Shown: positions 38,001 through 49,200 of the stretch, in pieces
How the letters are laid out: each line of letters opens with the position of its first letter
How positions within the stretch are numbered: the stretch's first letter is position 1
NCBI GenBank assembly: GCA_019914995.1
Contig: CM034133.1
Coordinates: forward strand, 1,922,001 to 1,986,000
From: Acanthochlamys bracteata
Lineage: Eukaryota > Streptophyta > Magnoliopsida > Pandanales > Velloziaceae
Length of the DNA: 64,000 nt
Direction of reading: 5' to 3'
Translations under genes and position numbers: made by a program
The notes under the pieces: generated by a model
Told to the model about the DNA's origin: nothing
Seen by the model: only the letters and a program-made list of their open reading frames with translations
Database searches by the model: none

Positions 38001-39599
38001 CATACACAACAGAACGTAGGCCCTGTATGCACTAAAAGCTCTGTCATGAAATGACTCCCTGATTTGGGTCTATGCCATAACCTCATCCTTCTCTCGAAAA
38101 GAACTAAGCAACTAAAATTGTCACTTGCCTTTCAAAGCGGTTGAAATCAGTCTCGTAGCAAGACCCAAAATCATCAAACAAAGTGATGTTAGCTGCATCA
38201 GCTGGAAATTGATACAATTCCTAATTTAGCTACTCCAGCAGATTGTCTAAATGAGCTTATATCATCATCGAAAAAGAGCAGCACATAACCTTGGTGATGG
38301 TTTTCAGTGAGGTCTTCCTCTCTAGTATCAATGTTGATGTAGAGCTCATCGAGATTGTCCAATTGCTGCAAAATAAGTATGATTGGAACACTGAGTAAAT
38401 CACTAAGTATTTTGATCCAAAGTAACATTAGGAAAGAGCTGATTAGTAGAAAGATATGATAGGGTTATCAAAATATATGAATTTATTACCAGTCGCTGGA
38501 ATCTCGTGGCTGAAAAGGATGCATCGGAGAAAGGCAATGGATGCAAGTCTTCCACATCAACATTCTCCGGCAGCGTCACTGCCTCAAATCTGCATCCAAC
38601 AGGGATGTTCAATCAATATGAAACTAGCTATATGCTTCTCCAAAACAAACTAAAGACAAAGTAAAGCAATCAAGTTTCAGAAAAGTAAAGTAAATAGAAA
38701 TGGTACTTGGCCTGAATTTTTCCCTTTGGAAGGAGTGTGGGATCTGATACTGGTTTAACTTTCCATGCTTCGTTAATCTCCATCTGAAGAGATTTGGAGA
38801 ATGGCGAGTTAGAGCAAATGAACAGAAGCAACAATAAATCCAGGTTAGGGAGATACTTCCAGTAACATGTAAGTTATGGGAGTTCGGATGAAATGGTAGA
38901 ACAACTATATATAACAACAGAGAGGTCGAGAAGTAGCGTTTCATGAAATTACCATGAAACGAGTTACGTCATCTGCAAATCGAATAACAACAACAATGAT
39001 ACAACAAAAACATATCAGAAATCTCAGCTCAAAAGATCTCAGAGATAAACATTAAGGCAAAGATCTAGAGAGCTAGAGAACAGACCGTAGAGAAGCTTAA
39101 CCTTCCGCTCATACACAATCACCACACCGCCTGAAAATCAGAATCGACGACGAAGACGAGATTTAGAAAAACTAGAAGCAGATAGGATAACGAAAGGAGA
39201 AAAGACAACAAACCAAAGAAGCAAGTTCTCGATTGCTCACCCATTAAAATTCCAGACAACCTGAGCGCCATTGGAACAGATGGATTTAATATTTCTTCAC
39301 TGCAACACAGAAAATAGGGCATAGATGAAAGTGAATCCAGTGGGAAAAACTTCCGAATAAGAAATAAATCAACGGATGAAGTTAAATCTAACCAGATTTT
39401 GATGATATCGAGCTTATCAAGCTTCCGCCGGTTGATCTTCGCGTGCATTGTCGCCGCCATCCTTCAAACAAAAAAGCACCGTAAAAATACACCAAAAAGA
39501 AGAAGTAAAAACGAAGAGAGATCGTTTGCAATCGAAGATTTCTCACCAGATCTGACCGAGCGGAGCTTTTCTCGCAAGCAACTGGTGTGAATAAAACAT
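35076..39599 (-). CDS. REC8: Meiotic cohesin kleisin REC8/SYN1
   Basis: Twenty exons give 612 residues; all phases agree: 39599-39547, 39461-39393, 39299-39241, 39130-39086, 38972-38953, 38783-38707, 38589-38490, 38365-38290, 38201-38129, 37545-37385, 37204-37158, 37076-36915, 36820-36652, 36584-36517, 36436-36292, 36220-36130, 35923-35784, 35648-35561, 35460-35348, 35158-35076. The Rad21/Rec8 N-terminal domain (ARKAPLGQIWMAATMHAKIN; SVPMALRLSGILMGGVV) binds SMC3. The C-terminal winged helix (HLKLHFDTPGAPQVESLEQL) binds SMC1. The middle is acidic and disordered. In Arabidopsis SYN1/DIF1 holds sister chromatids together in meiosis and is needed for fertility. The KAPLGQIWMAAT start separates it from the mitotic SYN2-4 paralogues. 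One intron (37546-38128) uses a GC donor. An E2F-like site lies upstream. Confidence 0.95.
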
Positions 39600-39876
39600 C
39601 TTTCGACCGGCTTTCTGTTTATCTAACTACTTAATTAAACACAAATTTCTGTCAACGTTCAATTGCTCCACAACTCCAATGGATCAACTAAACTAGAGAG
39701 AGATCAAGTAGATTGAATGTTGCAGAGAAGCAGTAGTACCAAAAGCTGCGAGCTCTCCGGAAGTAGAATGGTCTGAAGCTGTTTTCGGAATGCAATCGCC
39801 GACTTTTATATGGAGGCATTCGAATTCAGGGAGTTGGCCCGCGAACATGTGGGGGTCTCAGAGATTGAGACGTGAA

Positions 39877-39890
39877 TTTTGGCGCGCAAA
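39877..39890. promoter_or_regulatory. Candidate E2F site upstream of REC8
   Basis: TTTTGGCGCGCAAA contains TTTGGCGC on one strand and TTTGCGCGCC on the other, both fitting the E2F consensus TTTSSCGC. It lies 278 bases upstream of the REC8 start codon. E2F/DP factors drive S-phase genes, which would suit cohesin loading before meiotic replication. Its use is an inference. Confidence 0.45.
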
Positions 39891-40224
39891 GCAAAGGCCG
39901 TTACAAGTTACAAATTCTCGTAATACCCTTCAACAACTTACCTGGTGCGTTTCCATACTCGATTCCCGTTTATGACTAGAGAAATTGCTGCCAGGGGAAA
40001 CGCGACTCGAGCAGTGGCTTGTGATCTTCAGCAAAGGCAGCTGTATTAGCTAATGAGAAATCAGGACATGCATTCATGATTCATGGCTACAATGCAACAG
40101 TTTTCGGATTTGTTTTGAGTTTAAAATAAGAATTACTGAAGACAATTTTTTGTACGAATTATAATTGAAACTGCAATCACTTTCTTCAGAATTGAGATCC
40201 TCGCCTGATTTCAACTATAAATAA

Positions 40225-40440
40225 GAGTGTTTGAAAATACTTATAATTTTTTAAATAAAAATATTTTTTTAAATTAATTTTATTTTTTTATCTCTAAAAA
40301 ATAATAAAATATATAATAAAAAATCTCACTATAAAATTTTTTTTATATTTTTTAAATTTTTAAATAAATTTTTTAAATATTTATAAAATATATATTAAAA
40401 TTAAAAAATTATTTCTTAATAAGCTAAATCAAACGCACTC
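40225..40440. mobile_element. Tourist-like MITE
   Basis: The 216-bp element starts GAGTGTTTGA and ends TCAAACGCACTC with TAA on both sides (40222-40224, 40441-40443). The interior is almost only A and T. The 3-bp TAA duplication fits PIF/Harbinger. Confidence 0.7.
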
Positions 40441-40956
40441 TAAAAGCATCGCAAGTGTAACGTTCAGAATAGAGCAGGCAGTTTGATAGATAAAAGTAGT
40501 AGTTCAAAGCTACAAGGAAACAGCCAGTGTTGCCGAAAGTGAATCACAACAAAGAGATCGCCATCAAAGGCAATCCTAAATTCCTAATAAAATGGACTAG
40601 CTGAGCGAGCAGGCAAGCGTATCCCCGCATGTCTTTGTTCTGCAAATAGATAGAATTTAAGTCGTTGTCCGAAATAGACAAGATCATCTCAATAAGCGAG
40701 AAAGTGAAAACGAGATCTCAACAATCAGTGATATTTAAAGAATAACTGCACCGATACAAACGCTCGCATTTTACATCTCATTCTTTACAAAAAGAAAATA
40801 AAAACATAACACTACAAGTTACATCGACTGTGAGCCACCACATCCATCCGACTGCCCCCTCAAGCCCTACATATATATCACACTACCTACCCCAAAATAC
40901 AGAATTTTCTTGGAAATCCATCCTCCAGGCATCTAAAGAAGGCCTCTTTGATATGT

Positions 40957-43900
40957 TTAACTGGAAAGCTGGAATCTTCCACTTGGTTTTCTCTTTTTCC
41001 ACCCCTGATTGAACACAACACGAATTAGCAAGACTTCATTAAATTAAAAAATATATATCTTATGCATCCATCAGTATCAAAACTTACAAATGCTGCATAG
41101 CATAAGAGAGTGATTACTGCAAGGGCAACAAACGCATATTGGAACACATTATATCTGCAGGCAAAATATCGAAATTAACAAGAGTGAAATTACACAGTAG
41201 CACCAAGAAAACTTCCCAAAGTATTGATTATATAAGAAACTCACTTGTACAAGTATTTGATTCCACGAAGAGACTGCAATGTATGGCCAAATATTTCCTG
41301 TGCTGCTGTGGCTTGAGCATAGTAAGCAAATGCTATTGAACAGAACTGAATAACACTGCAAGGGAAATAACTCTGTCATCACTCATTACAGTAAGCTTCA
41401 GACCATTGGCACGGACAAGCTAACATAATACTCTTAAAGATTCTATTACTATAAGAAATCGTATCATTAAGAAGTGTGATAATAACTCCAAATATGGTGC
41501 TCTATATTCAAAACCTAATCATCATCTACTTGGAAGACTCTTTAAAGCCTGATCCTGTGAAATGAAGAACTCTTATGTGATTGTACCCAGACTACATCCA
41601 ATAAGAAAATGTAACAAGAAAAAGATATGAAGATTAAAGAGCATACAAAAGACAAACCTAATGGAGCAAAGCAAAATAAGTCCCACGTTGAAGAGAAAGG
41701 AATTCATCAGTGTTGCTCCCCACCTAAAGCCAAGTTATACAACAAGTTATTGGGAAAACAGAAACGATTAATGAAGTTCAACAGACGATAGGTACTTCAT
41801 AGGATGGATAGTTATAAACACTAGTTTTAAGCCGAGCATCGTTGCTCCTGCAATAACTGCAAGTAGAAGGTAGAAGCAGAAAAATGCAAATGCTACAGTT
41901 CCCAACAACCCTGGTAATTAAAACACAGAGTAAATTAGTGCACATATTTTACAAACAAAATAAGTTAAAAATTGAAATTCACATAACAGCTTACCCCAAA
42001 CATCGTCCAATTTGATAAACACCTCGTTCAGGAAGGGGGAAAGAGGTGGGTCGATCAATAAGTATATGACAATATGGGCTACCCAAGCAATTGAAACAAT
42101 CAACCTGGACATAGAAATTCACAGCAAATATCATGATCTTCATCAATACAAACTAAACTATACACAACTGAAAGCTTGCTCACTGTTGAACACAAATGGG
42201 TAAAAATACAGCTAGAGCAGGTATGCCAAAGCAACAATAGTCTCCTGGCATTATCTCATGGGTCTAGGTTCAGGGGTTATCAAAAAATTAGAAATAGAGC
42301 TTACCCAACAACCCCGAGTATAAGTTTTCCCAAGTAACTAAGGACTGTGAGAGCCCATGTAGCTTCAGCCTAATGCATTAAATGGCACAAGTATAGACCA
42401 ATCATTATGCACATCCTGAAATCAATCAACAGACCAAAAAATTTCCATAGAAAATTTACACACCTTCTCTCCTTGAGGATACATCTCCTCCAAGGCTTTC
42501 ATATCCTCCTCCAAGAGAAGTAATTCCTGAAGATGCCATTAAAAAAATAAATAAGTACTATAAATTATACAAGAAAAAGCAACAAAACCATGTTCAGCAA
42601 AAAACTGCTCCTAAGCATAAATCACACTATATTAGATATCATGCCTAAAGAAAACTAAAGTAGGATGCCCCTTTAAATCAAGTGATTCAAGTATTTGATT
42701 CCTCTGATAACCAAAACGCACTAACCTTGTCAACAGTCTTGACATTTTTACGCCACTTTCTTCCCTTAGAACCACTTCTCTCTTCCTGGTGAAGGGCTTC
42801 GGCTGCTTTTCTCAATTCCCTAGCCTTCTTACCCAACTCAGTTGCCTCCTGCAAGATCCGAACGAATATATCTGACAGATAATATTACCATCAAAATAGC
42901 TGAGAGGTACAGGAGATGTCAGGTGAAGGTGTTTGGTAACATATACCTTGATATACTGGGAGCGGGTGATCACAGCCTTTGGTCGTCTTATAAATGAAAA
43001 GATCAATCCTAACGGAAGGCAAGCTATCCCAACACCACCAAATATCTGAAAACAGAAAAATGGAATGTGCCAATACATAAGCAATCTGCCAATGAATGCT
43101 AGTGGCCATTGCTAGTGGTATGACTATCAATTAGATATCAGAGTTACTGCACTTGAAGTAAGGTCTGCCACAAATTAATCTTAGTATCCCTAGGAAAATT
43201 CCAGGAGAGCACTGGATATAAAAATTTGCACAAGAAAAACAAAGACGAATGATGCTTAAATGCTTAAGCAGAGAGATCTTGGTTTCAAACTTACTGTGAA
43301 GAGAACTGATCCCACAATAGTTGCAAGTGCGACGACATATTCTGGGAAGGTCGTCCGCATTGTCCAAGTAGTTTGTGAAGATGGGTTTGCTACATATGTA
43401 GAACACTGAGAATAAAGAAACATTTACAAACTCATAAAACTATCTGTAGTCTAATTCTGTATCGCTTACATCAGAAAACGTTCATAATCAAACTGCAAAA
43501 ACATTGACAATATGAAATCTTATTTTGAAATATTTTCCTATGTAATTAACATGATAGTGGTTAGTTATACAGTTATGAGCTGCTTCCATTAATGAGAAAT
43601 AAATGTGAGGACCACAATAGAGTAGTTGTTTCAAAAACGGGAAAAAATCTAACCTGGCGAGCAGCTGAGCCAATGCAAGGTTGACCGCTTGAAAATTCCC
43701 CCCAGTTCGTAGGGAAGTTTGTAGTAGATGATGAGAGGTGCCTGACAGTGAAATCCACTTTACCAACTAAACCTGATAAGATTGCCAGATAAAAGGCCTT
43801 AGACCATCATAAAACTTGGCATAGAGTAGGATGAAAAAAATACATTGAGGTTATTGATTACGGGAAGGTTGTGGGTAGTTACAAAGTGAAAATTCTTCCA

Positions 43901-45447
43901 ACCATTGTTTCGCAAAAGAACAAGGAGGAATTGACATAGTCACATTGCCAACAAGATGAGCATCATGAGACCTCAACAAACTTCGTCTTGACTTTCTCAA
44001 TTTACAGGTCATTATGACTGCGAGGATTTTATGATTTAGCATGTTTAGAGGCTTCTAATATGTCTATGATTTGTAGCATCAGAAACAGTGCTTATTTATA
44101 ATGGCAATCCAGAATCCAATTTCTGTTCTTTGCAACTTACACTTTATGACGCTGAAGTTTGTAGATATCAAGATCCACTATTTTATGAGAAAGAGTGATT
44201 CCCTAACTGAACTTCAGGAGCATTAACAGAGAACATAATAGAACTATGGCCAACCAAAGCAAACAGATCATTAGAGGCTCAAAGCACTCATAAATTAATT
44301 CATTGTAGAAGAAACGTTTCCTTAAGGACTCTTCACATGTCCAAGGATATGAGAAAATCATATCTCAAACATGTGGAGTCTACTAAAGGCTTCAAAATAA
44401 CACTACATGATAACAAGGAAGCAACCATGTCTTTTGAGGCATACAAGATAAGAAAGCTAAATAAGTAACTCAAGTTCCTCAACAGCTTTTCAACTAAATC
44501 AAGGAAAAATATTAGCTATGTGGTATGTGTAATTCAAGTAGTTAATATAAGGAATATCTGACACCATAGACAAGCAGGAGTAAACAGCCCTGCAAGAAGA
44601 CAGTCATAAAGAGCTGGAGGGTCATGAACATAGTGGAAAGTGGTATCAGTTTGTCAGAGTTGGAGACTAGAATTTAGTAACACTACATTGGTAATGCATG
44701 TTACATCTAACTCAACCTACAATGGTAGTTTTGATACACATCCAACAGACTAAACTTCCATGCAAACTACCAAAACAAGAGGTTTACACTTATATGATTC
44801 CCCTAAGCAATAACCAGGTTTTAGCCCTTAAATTCATAATAAATTCTACCAAAAACTGCATCACATCATCAACAAAAACAAAAACGAAACAAAGTAAACA
44901 AGCCAGAAGCTTACCATACAGAATCCCAAGAAGCAGAGCACAAACAAAAGCTGATGCCAACACCCATAGCAGCGCACTCTTCAGCCTCTTCATAACACTC
45001 CTACAATAAAAAAAAACAAAAAACATCATCAATTTCTCCCAAAAATAAAAACCAACAACCACGAAAACTTCAATAAGTCAAGAATTCAACTACTAACTTG
45101 TCCTGGTCACCCTCGTAGTAGAACATAGCAAACGGTATTATAAAGAAGGCAAGCACGGCGTCCACGATATATACAACAAGCCATAGAGTCTTCATAGGAA
45201 GGGTTCGATTGCAGGCACCATTATATATAGCCTGTCTACAAGCATGCCTATTAGCAACATCAGCAGGAAGCATGAGAATAGAGATTGCGGCAACGGAGAG
45301 ACCAATAACCACGACGAGCTTAGGGAAGTAGGCCTGGTTTTTATCATCGGGATGTTGATAGTTCACGAGCAGGTAAACATTTACCAATAACACAAGCACG
45401 CAAACTACCGCAGCAACGATAACCAGTGCCAAATTGAAGTCTCCCAT
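40957..45447 (-). CDS. LMBR1-like integral membrane protein (LIMR family, At5g01460 type)
   Basis: Fourteen exons (45447-45098, 45000-44915, 43772-43654, 43405-43295, 43045-42947, 42848-42726, 42526-42464, 42369-42305, 42104-41995, 41910-41796, 41723-41658, 41355-41245, 41154-41088, 41004-40957) give 510 residues, the family length. The start [12 protein letters not shown] and [15 protein letters not shown] are family signatures. About nine hydrophobic helices flank a charged cytosolic loop ([16 protein letters not shown]) with coiled-coil character. LYFG-type endings are seen here as [10 protein letters not shown]. Animal relatives include lipocalin receptors and the lysosomal cobalamin exporter; the plant role is unknown. 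Intron 2 is the longest (about 1.1 kb). The 5' leader carries a CT/GA microsatellite (45592-45616). Confidence 0.93.
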
Positions 45448-46265
45448 CTCCCTCGATCCAGATCTCTTAACACCAATTCTTCCTTCCCTCGTCCTCTTCG
45501 TGCGCACAATCTGTTTGCTGGAATGTGGAAGAGGATCGGAAATTTGAATCTGGTGTTGCTCTCTCTCCTTGCTCACCGCCGGTTGAATTCAGAGAGAGAG
45601 AGTGAGAGAGAGAGGAAGGGTGTTGACGAAGAGAAGGGAACACACCGGCACTCGAAAAGCCAGGCTGTCACGCGGCACGGACCGAAGAGCGGAAGGATTA
45701 CACCGGTAGCGTAGTTAATTTTGAGTATTTTTTGAATCGGAATGAAACTGGTCGAGTCAGGTTCAGTTTTGGTTCCAGTTCAATCTGCTTGTGGGACCAA
45801 TTTGGTCAGGGGTGGGTGACATCTTTTGTTCGGTCACAGTATAAAATGACGATGATCTGATTTCCTAGTACTTAATTAATCTTAAGCTCACAACCGGCTA
45901 CCAGAATAAAAGTTTCCAAGACATCTGCAATGACAGCAAAAATTCATTATTGCAAAATATTTATATAATGTTGTGCTTATAAAACAATTCTGTCTCAAGT
46001 AAACACCACAACCACCCTGAGAGATTTCTCACAGTGCATGCTTAAGTTTTGAGAAATTCGTGAATAATTCCCAACAGGCCAATACAACACAATGATCTAA
46101 ACAAGCAACCTATTAACAAGGTAATTAGAGACCTTCCATGATCTTCCCTCAAGTGGAGACCTCATTATGCTACCAATATAAACCTACAGAAGTATATACA
46201 TCACCGCATTTAATAACAAATGGACAAGAAAACACAGTTGGGAATAAACTATGCCATCACAGAAG
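45448..46265. other. LMBR1-like promoter and E1 3' region
   Basis: The left part contains the LMBR1-like 5' leader with a GA/CT microsatellite near 45592-45616. The right part is the E1 3' untranslated region. No other gene is seen. Confidence 0.6.
45592..45616. repeat. GA/CT microsatellite in the LMBR1-like 5' leader
   Basis: AGAGAGAGAGTGAGAGAGAG-type run, about 145 bases upstream of the start codon; on the coding strand it is a CT run. Confidence 0.85.
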
Positions 46266-49200
46266 TTAACGGAAATAAATGGATATAAGTGGGATGTCAA
46301 TGTCATTATCTTCATCATCCACACAAGCCACCATAACATCTAGGTGACGCTTATAAGGAGGCACTTCCACCCTGGTGAATTCATTAGCTAGATCCACTAC
46401 TTTCTTGTCCAACCTTTCAGCATGCTGGGGAAATATACCATTGTAAAGTAAAGTGGTACCACAGGATACGCTGTATGCATTGAGACCTTTATCCTCCAGC
46501 CATTGCAGAAGCTCTTTAAGTGTGATGTCACCTTGTATGACCCATCGGTCCCATGCTGTCCAGCTCATGTCACGGAACTTAGTTAACTTGGGAGGAACTG
46601 GCTCAGCCATAGAGAATAAGGGAATTGCAAGATTGACGAAGGTGTTTCGGTAGTCCTCCAGCTTGTGACCACCAGAAAGGACTTTGTAAAGCTCAAGGCA
46701 CACTAGACCAGTCGCCAATGCTGTGGTAGTAGCAATGGCTGGGATAATCCTTCCAGCAATAAACTTAGCCTTTAGTTTATCAACTTCTGGAATGCCATAA
46801 TTCCTTGCCCTCATATTGGCAAGTGCAGCGATGAAGTCGATATGATAATTTGTATCATTATCCTGTATGATGGCAAATCAAAGTAAGAACATGAATAAAA
46901 TGTGTTCTAATATTTAGCGCAAAAGAATTGACATCCCAAACTGTGAAAACACTACATATAAGTACTATAAGTTAATAACTGATGATGCATATATAATAAG
47001 TACTCACTCAAAAAATTTTCGCAAAATAAAGGAAGTTCATGAGGTCCAATGAGTTCAAAAGAAAAAAAATCCAACATAAAAACAGATTGTTTCTGAAGCA
47101 ATGCAAACAAAAATATGTAAATAAAGGTATCAACACAATTGCAAGAGAAATTAACACATTAGGGATTTGTCTTTCAAGAGGTAAATCCAGAAAAGTAGAA
47201 GGTACGTATATCTTAGCAGCCAGAATAAAGAAAAAAACAAATATGGGATAACTTTCCCTACTAACAACAGAGCCACAGATCCAATTACCGATAATTTTAA
47301 GGAGACTGACAAACCTTCTCAAACGGTATGGGATCCATTCGAAAACCAGGGGGCAACTTCTTGGTACACTCTTCAAGCTTAGCAAGAAGATCATCCATAA
47401 CTGCTGCGTCATCAATGAATGACATGGAGGTAGTTGCAGATTTTTCATCTGTCTCAATGTAAACTCCCTCTTTCGGATGAAAATTAGGAACAGTGACATT
47501 ATTTAACGCATTGGCCAGCATTTTCTTATCCTTGGCCCAATCAGGGACAGGGATGCCAAATGTTTGTGCTCTCAATATAGATGCAGCCAAGATGAATTGA
47601 AGGTGACTTGGGTCACTAGCTGAGAACTGAAGTGGACGGGGAAAGCGTTTAGGAGCAGACCAAAATGGAGCACCAGTACTAGTCAGCGAATCCTCAGGGA
47701 AGGTACATGTCAACTGTTTCACGCGATTGGAGAAGTAGTCTTCAAACCTATGAGCACAAAAACATTGTTTAATAACAACAACCAAAGAGAGGTCCCGTTC
47801 TTCTTCAAACATAAAGAAAACAGCTAAGAAGCTTATGGGAGCTTACTTTAGTCTTGCCCAAGTGATGCAATCTTGAAAAGATTCACAAAACTCCTTATCA
47901 AGGCACTCAAATATACGTTCGAGAGTGTCTCTAGCCTGTGCATCACCTACTTTCCTCAAAGAAGATGCAAATTCAACAGGATCAGATAAGTATGAATTTA
48001 CTTCATTTGGTGTTCTCTCCAGAAGACCATCAAACTCTGATCTGGCCCATGTTAGGCAATGATCTATATTGTGAGGAAATGAGTGGACAGTGCACATAGG
48101 TGCCTGCTTCTCAGGAGGATCTCTTGAAGCACCATAGTTCTCAGTCAAGTGTGGAATGACGACCTGGGTGTTACATTTGGGGCCTAAAGTTCCAGATTCT
48201 AGAAGGGGTTTCTGGAAGTATAAGCATCTTTGGTCAATGTACATCCTCGCATCCACATTATCCAAGGCATTAATGACGATGTCTAAGTTCTCCCAGAATG
48301 CATCACAAAAAACATCCTCAGTTTCTGGAGATGCCCGGTTCTGAAGAGCTTCCACGTGGAGATTAGAGTTTATTGAACGCGCAGCAGAAGCAGCTACATT
48401 GGATTTTGCCTGCCCAATATTCCAGTCACGAAATAGAAACTGTCGACTTAGATTACTCTTCTCAATAACATCATCATCTGTTAGAGTTAGCTTCCCCTTT
48501 GAGTTGCAGGAAACTCCCATCAAGGCAAGGTTCTTTAAGAATTCACATCCAAGAGCACCAGCACCCACAACAAAAACTTTAGCCTCCTCAAGTTGCTTTT
48601 GCAACATGGAACCAAAAACAGAAATTTGAGCATCATAGCGGCAGTTCAATGGCTTCAGGTCATTGGGCTCCAGATCTTCAGTAGGAACGGATTCAACTGA
48701 ATCAAAATAAAAGAACTGCAACAAAGAGCAAGTCATGACGCCCTGCTATGGTAGAAGAAAAAAAAAAGTCAAAACTCTCGCAATGGTTAAAAAGAGTCTC
48801 TCACCTGACAAATTGGGTGAAATTTTCCGGAGCAGGATTTCAAAACTTCTTGCGCGGTAATGCCACCAAATACCGCAGCCATCGGATTTAAAACAGCTCT
48901 AGAACCATTTGAGAAATGTTGTAAAAGTTTCGTATTAATATCCCCCAATTTATGATCCCCAAAAGTATCATTAATATCAACAGCAATATCTATCAGTTTC
49001 TGCACATCTTCCTCAGATCCAGAAATAGGAAAACGCCCAAAATCCGTTCTAAATTTATCTAAAGTTTGAAAAGCCAAATGTAAAAATGGTGGACGGTCGA
49101 TCTTTGAAAAATCGCTTATAAGGAACTCCCCTGGATTTCTTAAGGCATCTCTAAGAGGTTTGAACTCCAACACTTTAGGTGGCTTTACTTGTGTAACAAT

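Larger units (their letters stand above)
39600..40956. other. REC8 promoter and LMBR1-like gene 3' region
   Basis: The left 300 bases should be the REC8 leader and promoter. The middle contains a MITE (40225-40440). The right is the 3' untranslated region of the LMBR1-like gene. No further gene is seen. Confidence 0.6.

Noticed and set aside
44698..45062. Frames on both strands around the second LMBR1 exon
   Set aside because: Only the piece at 44915-45000 fits the family; the flanks are intron sequence.
47008..47499. 163-codon minus-strand frame inside the E1 gene
   Set aside because: It overlaps the E1 exon 47747-47315 in another frame and extends through its intron; hydrophobic, A/T-driven, no family match.
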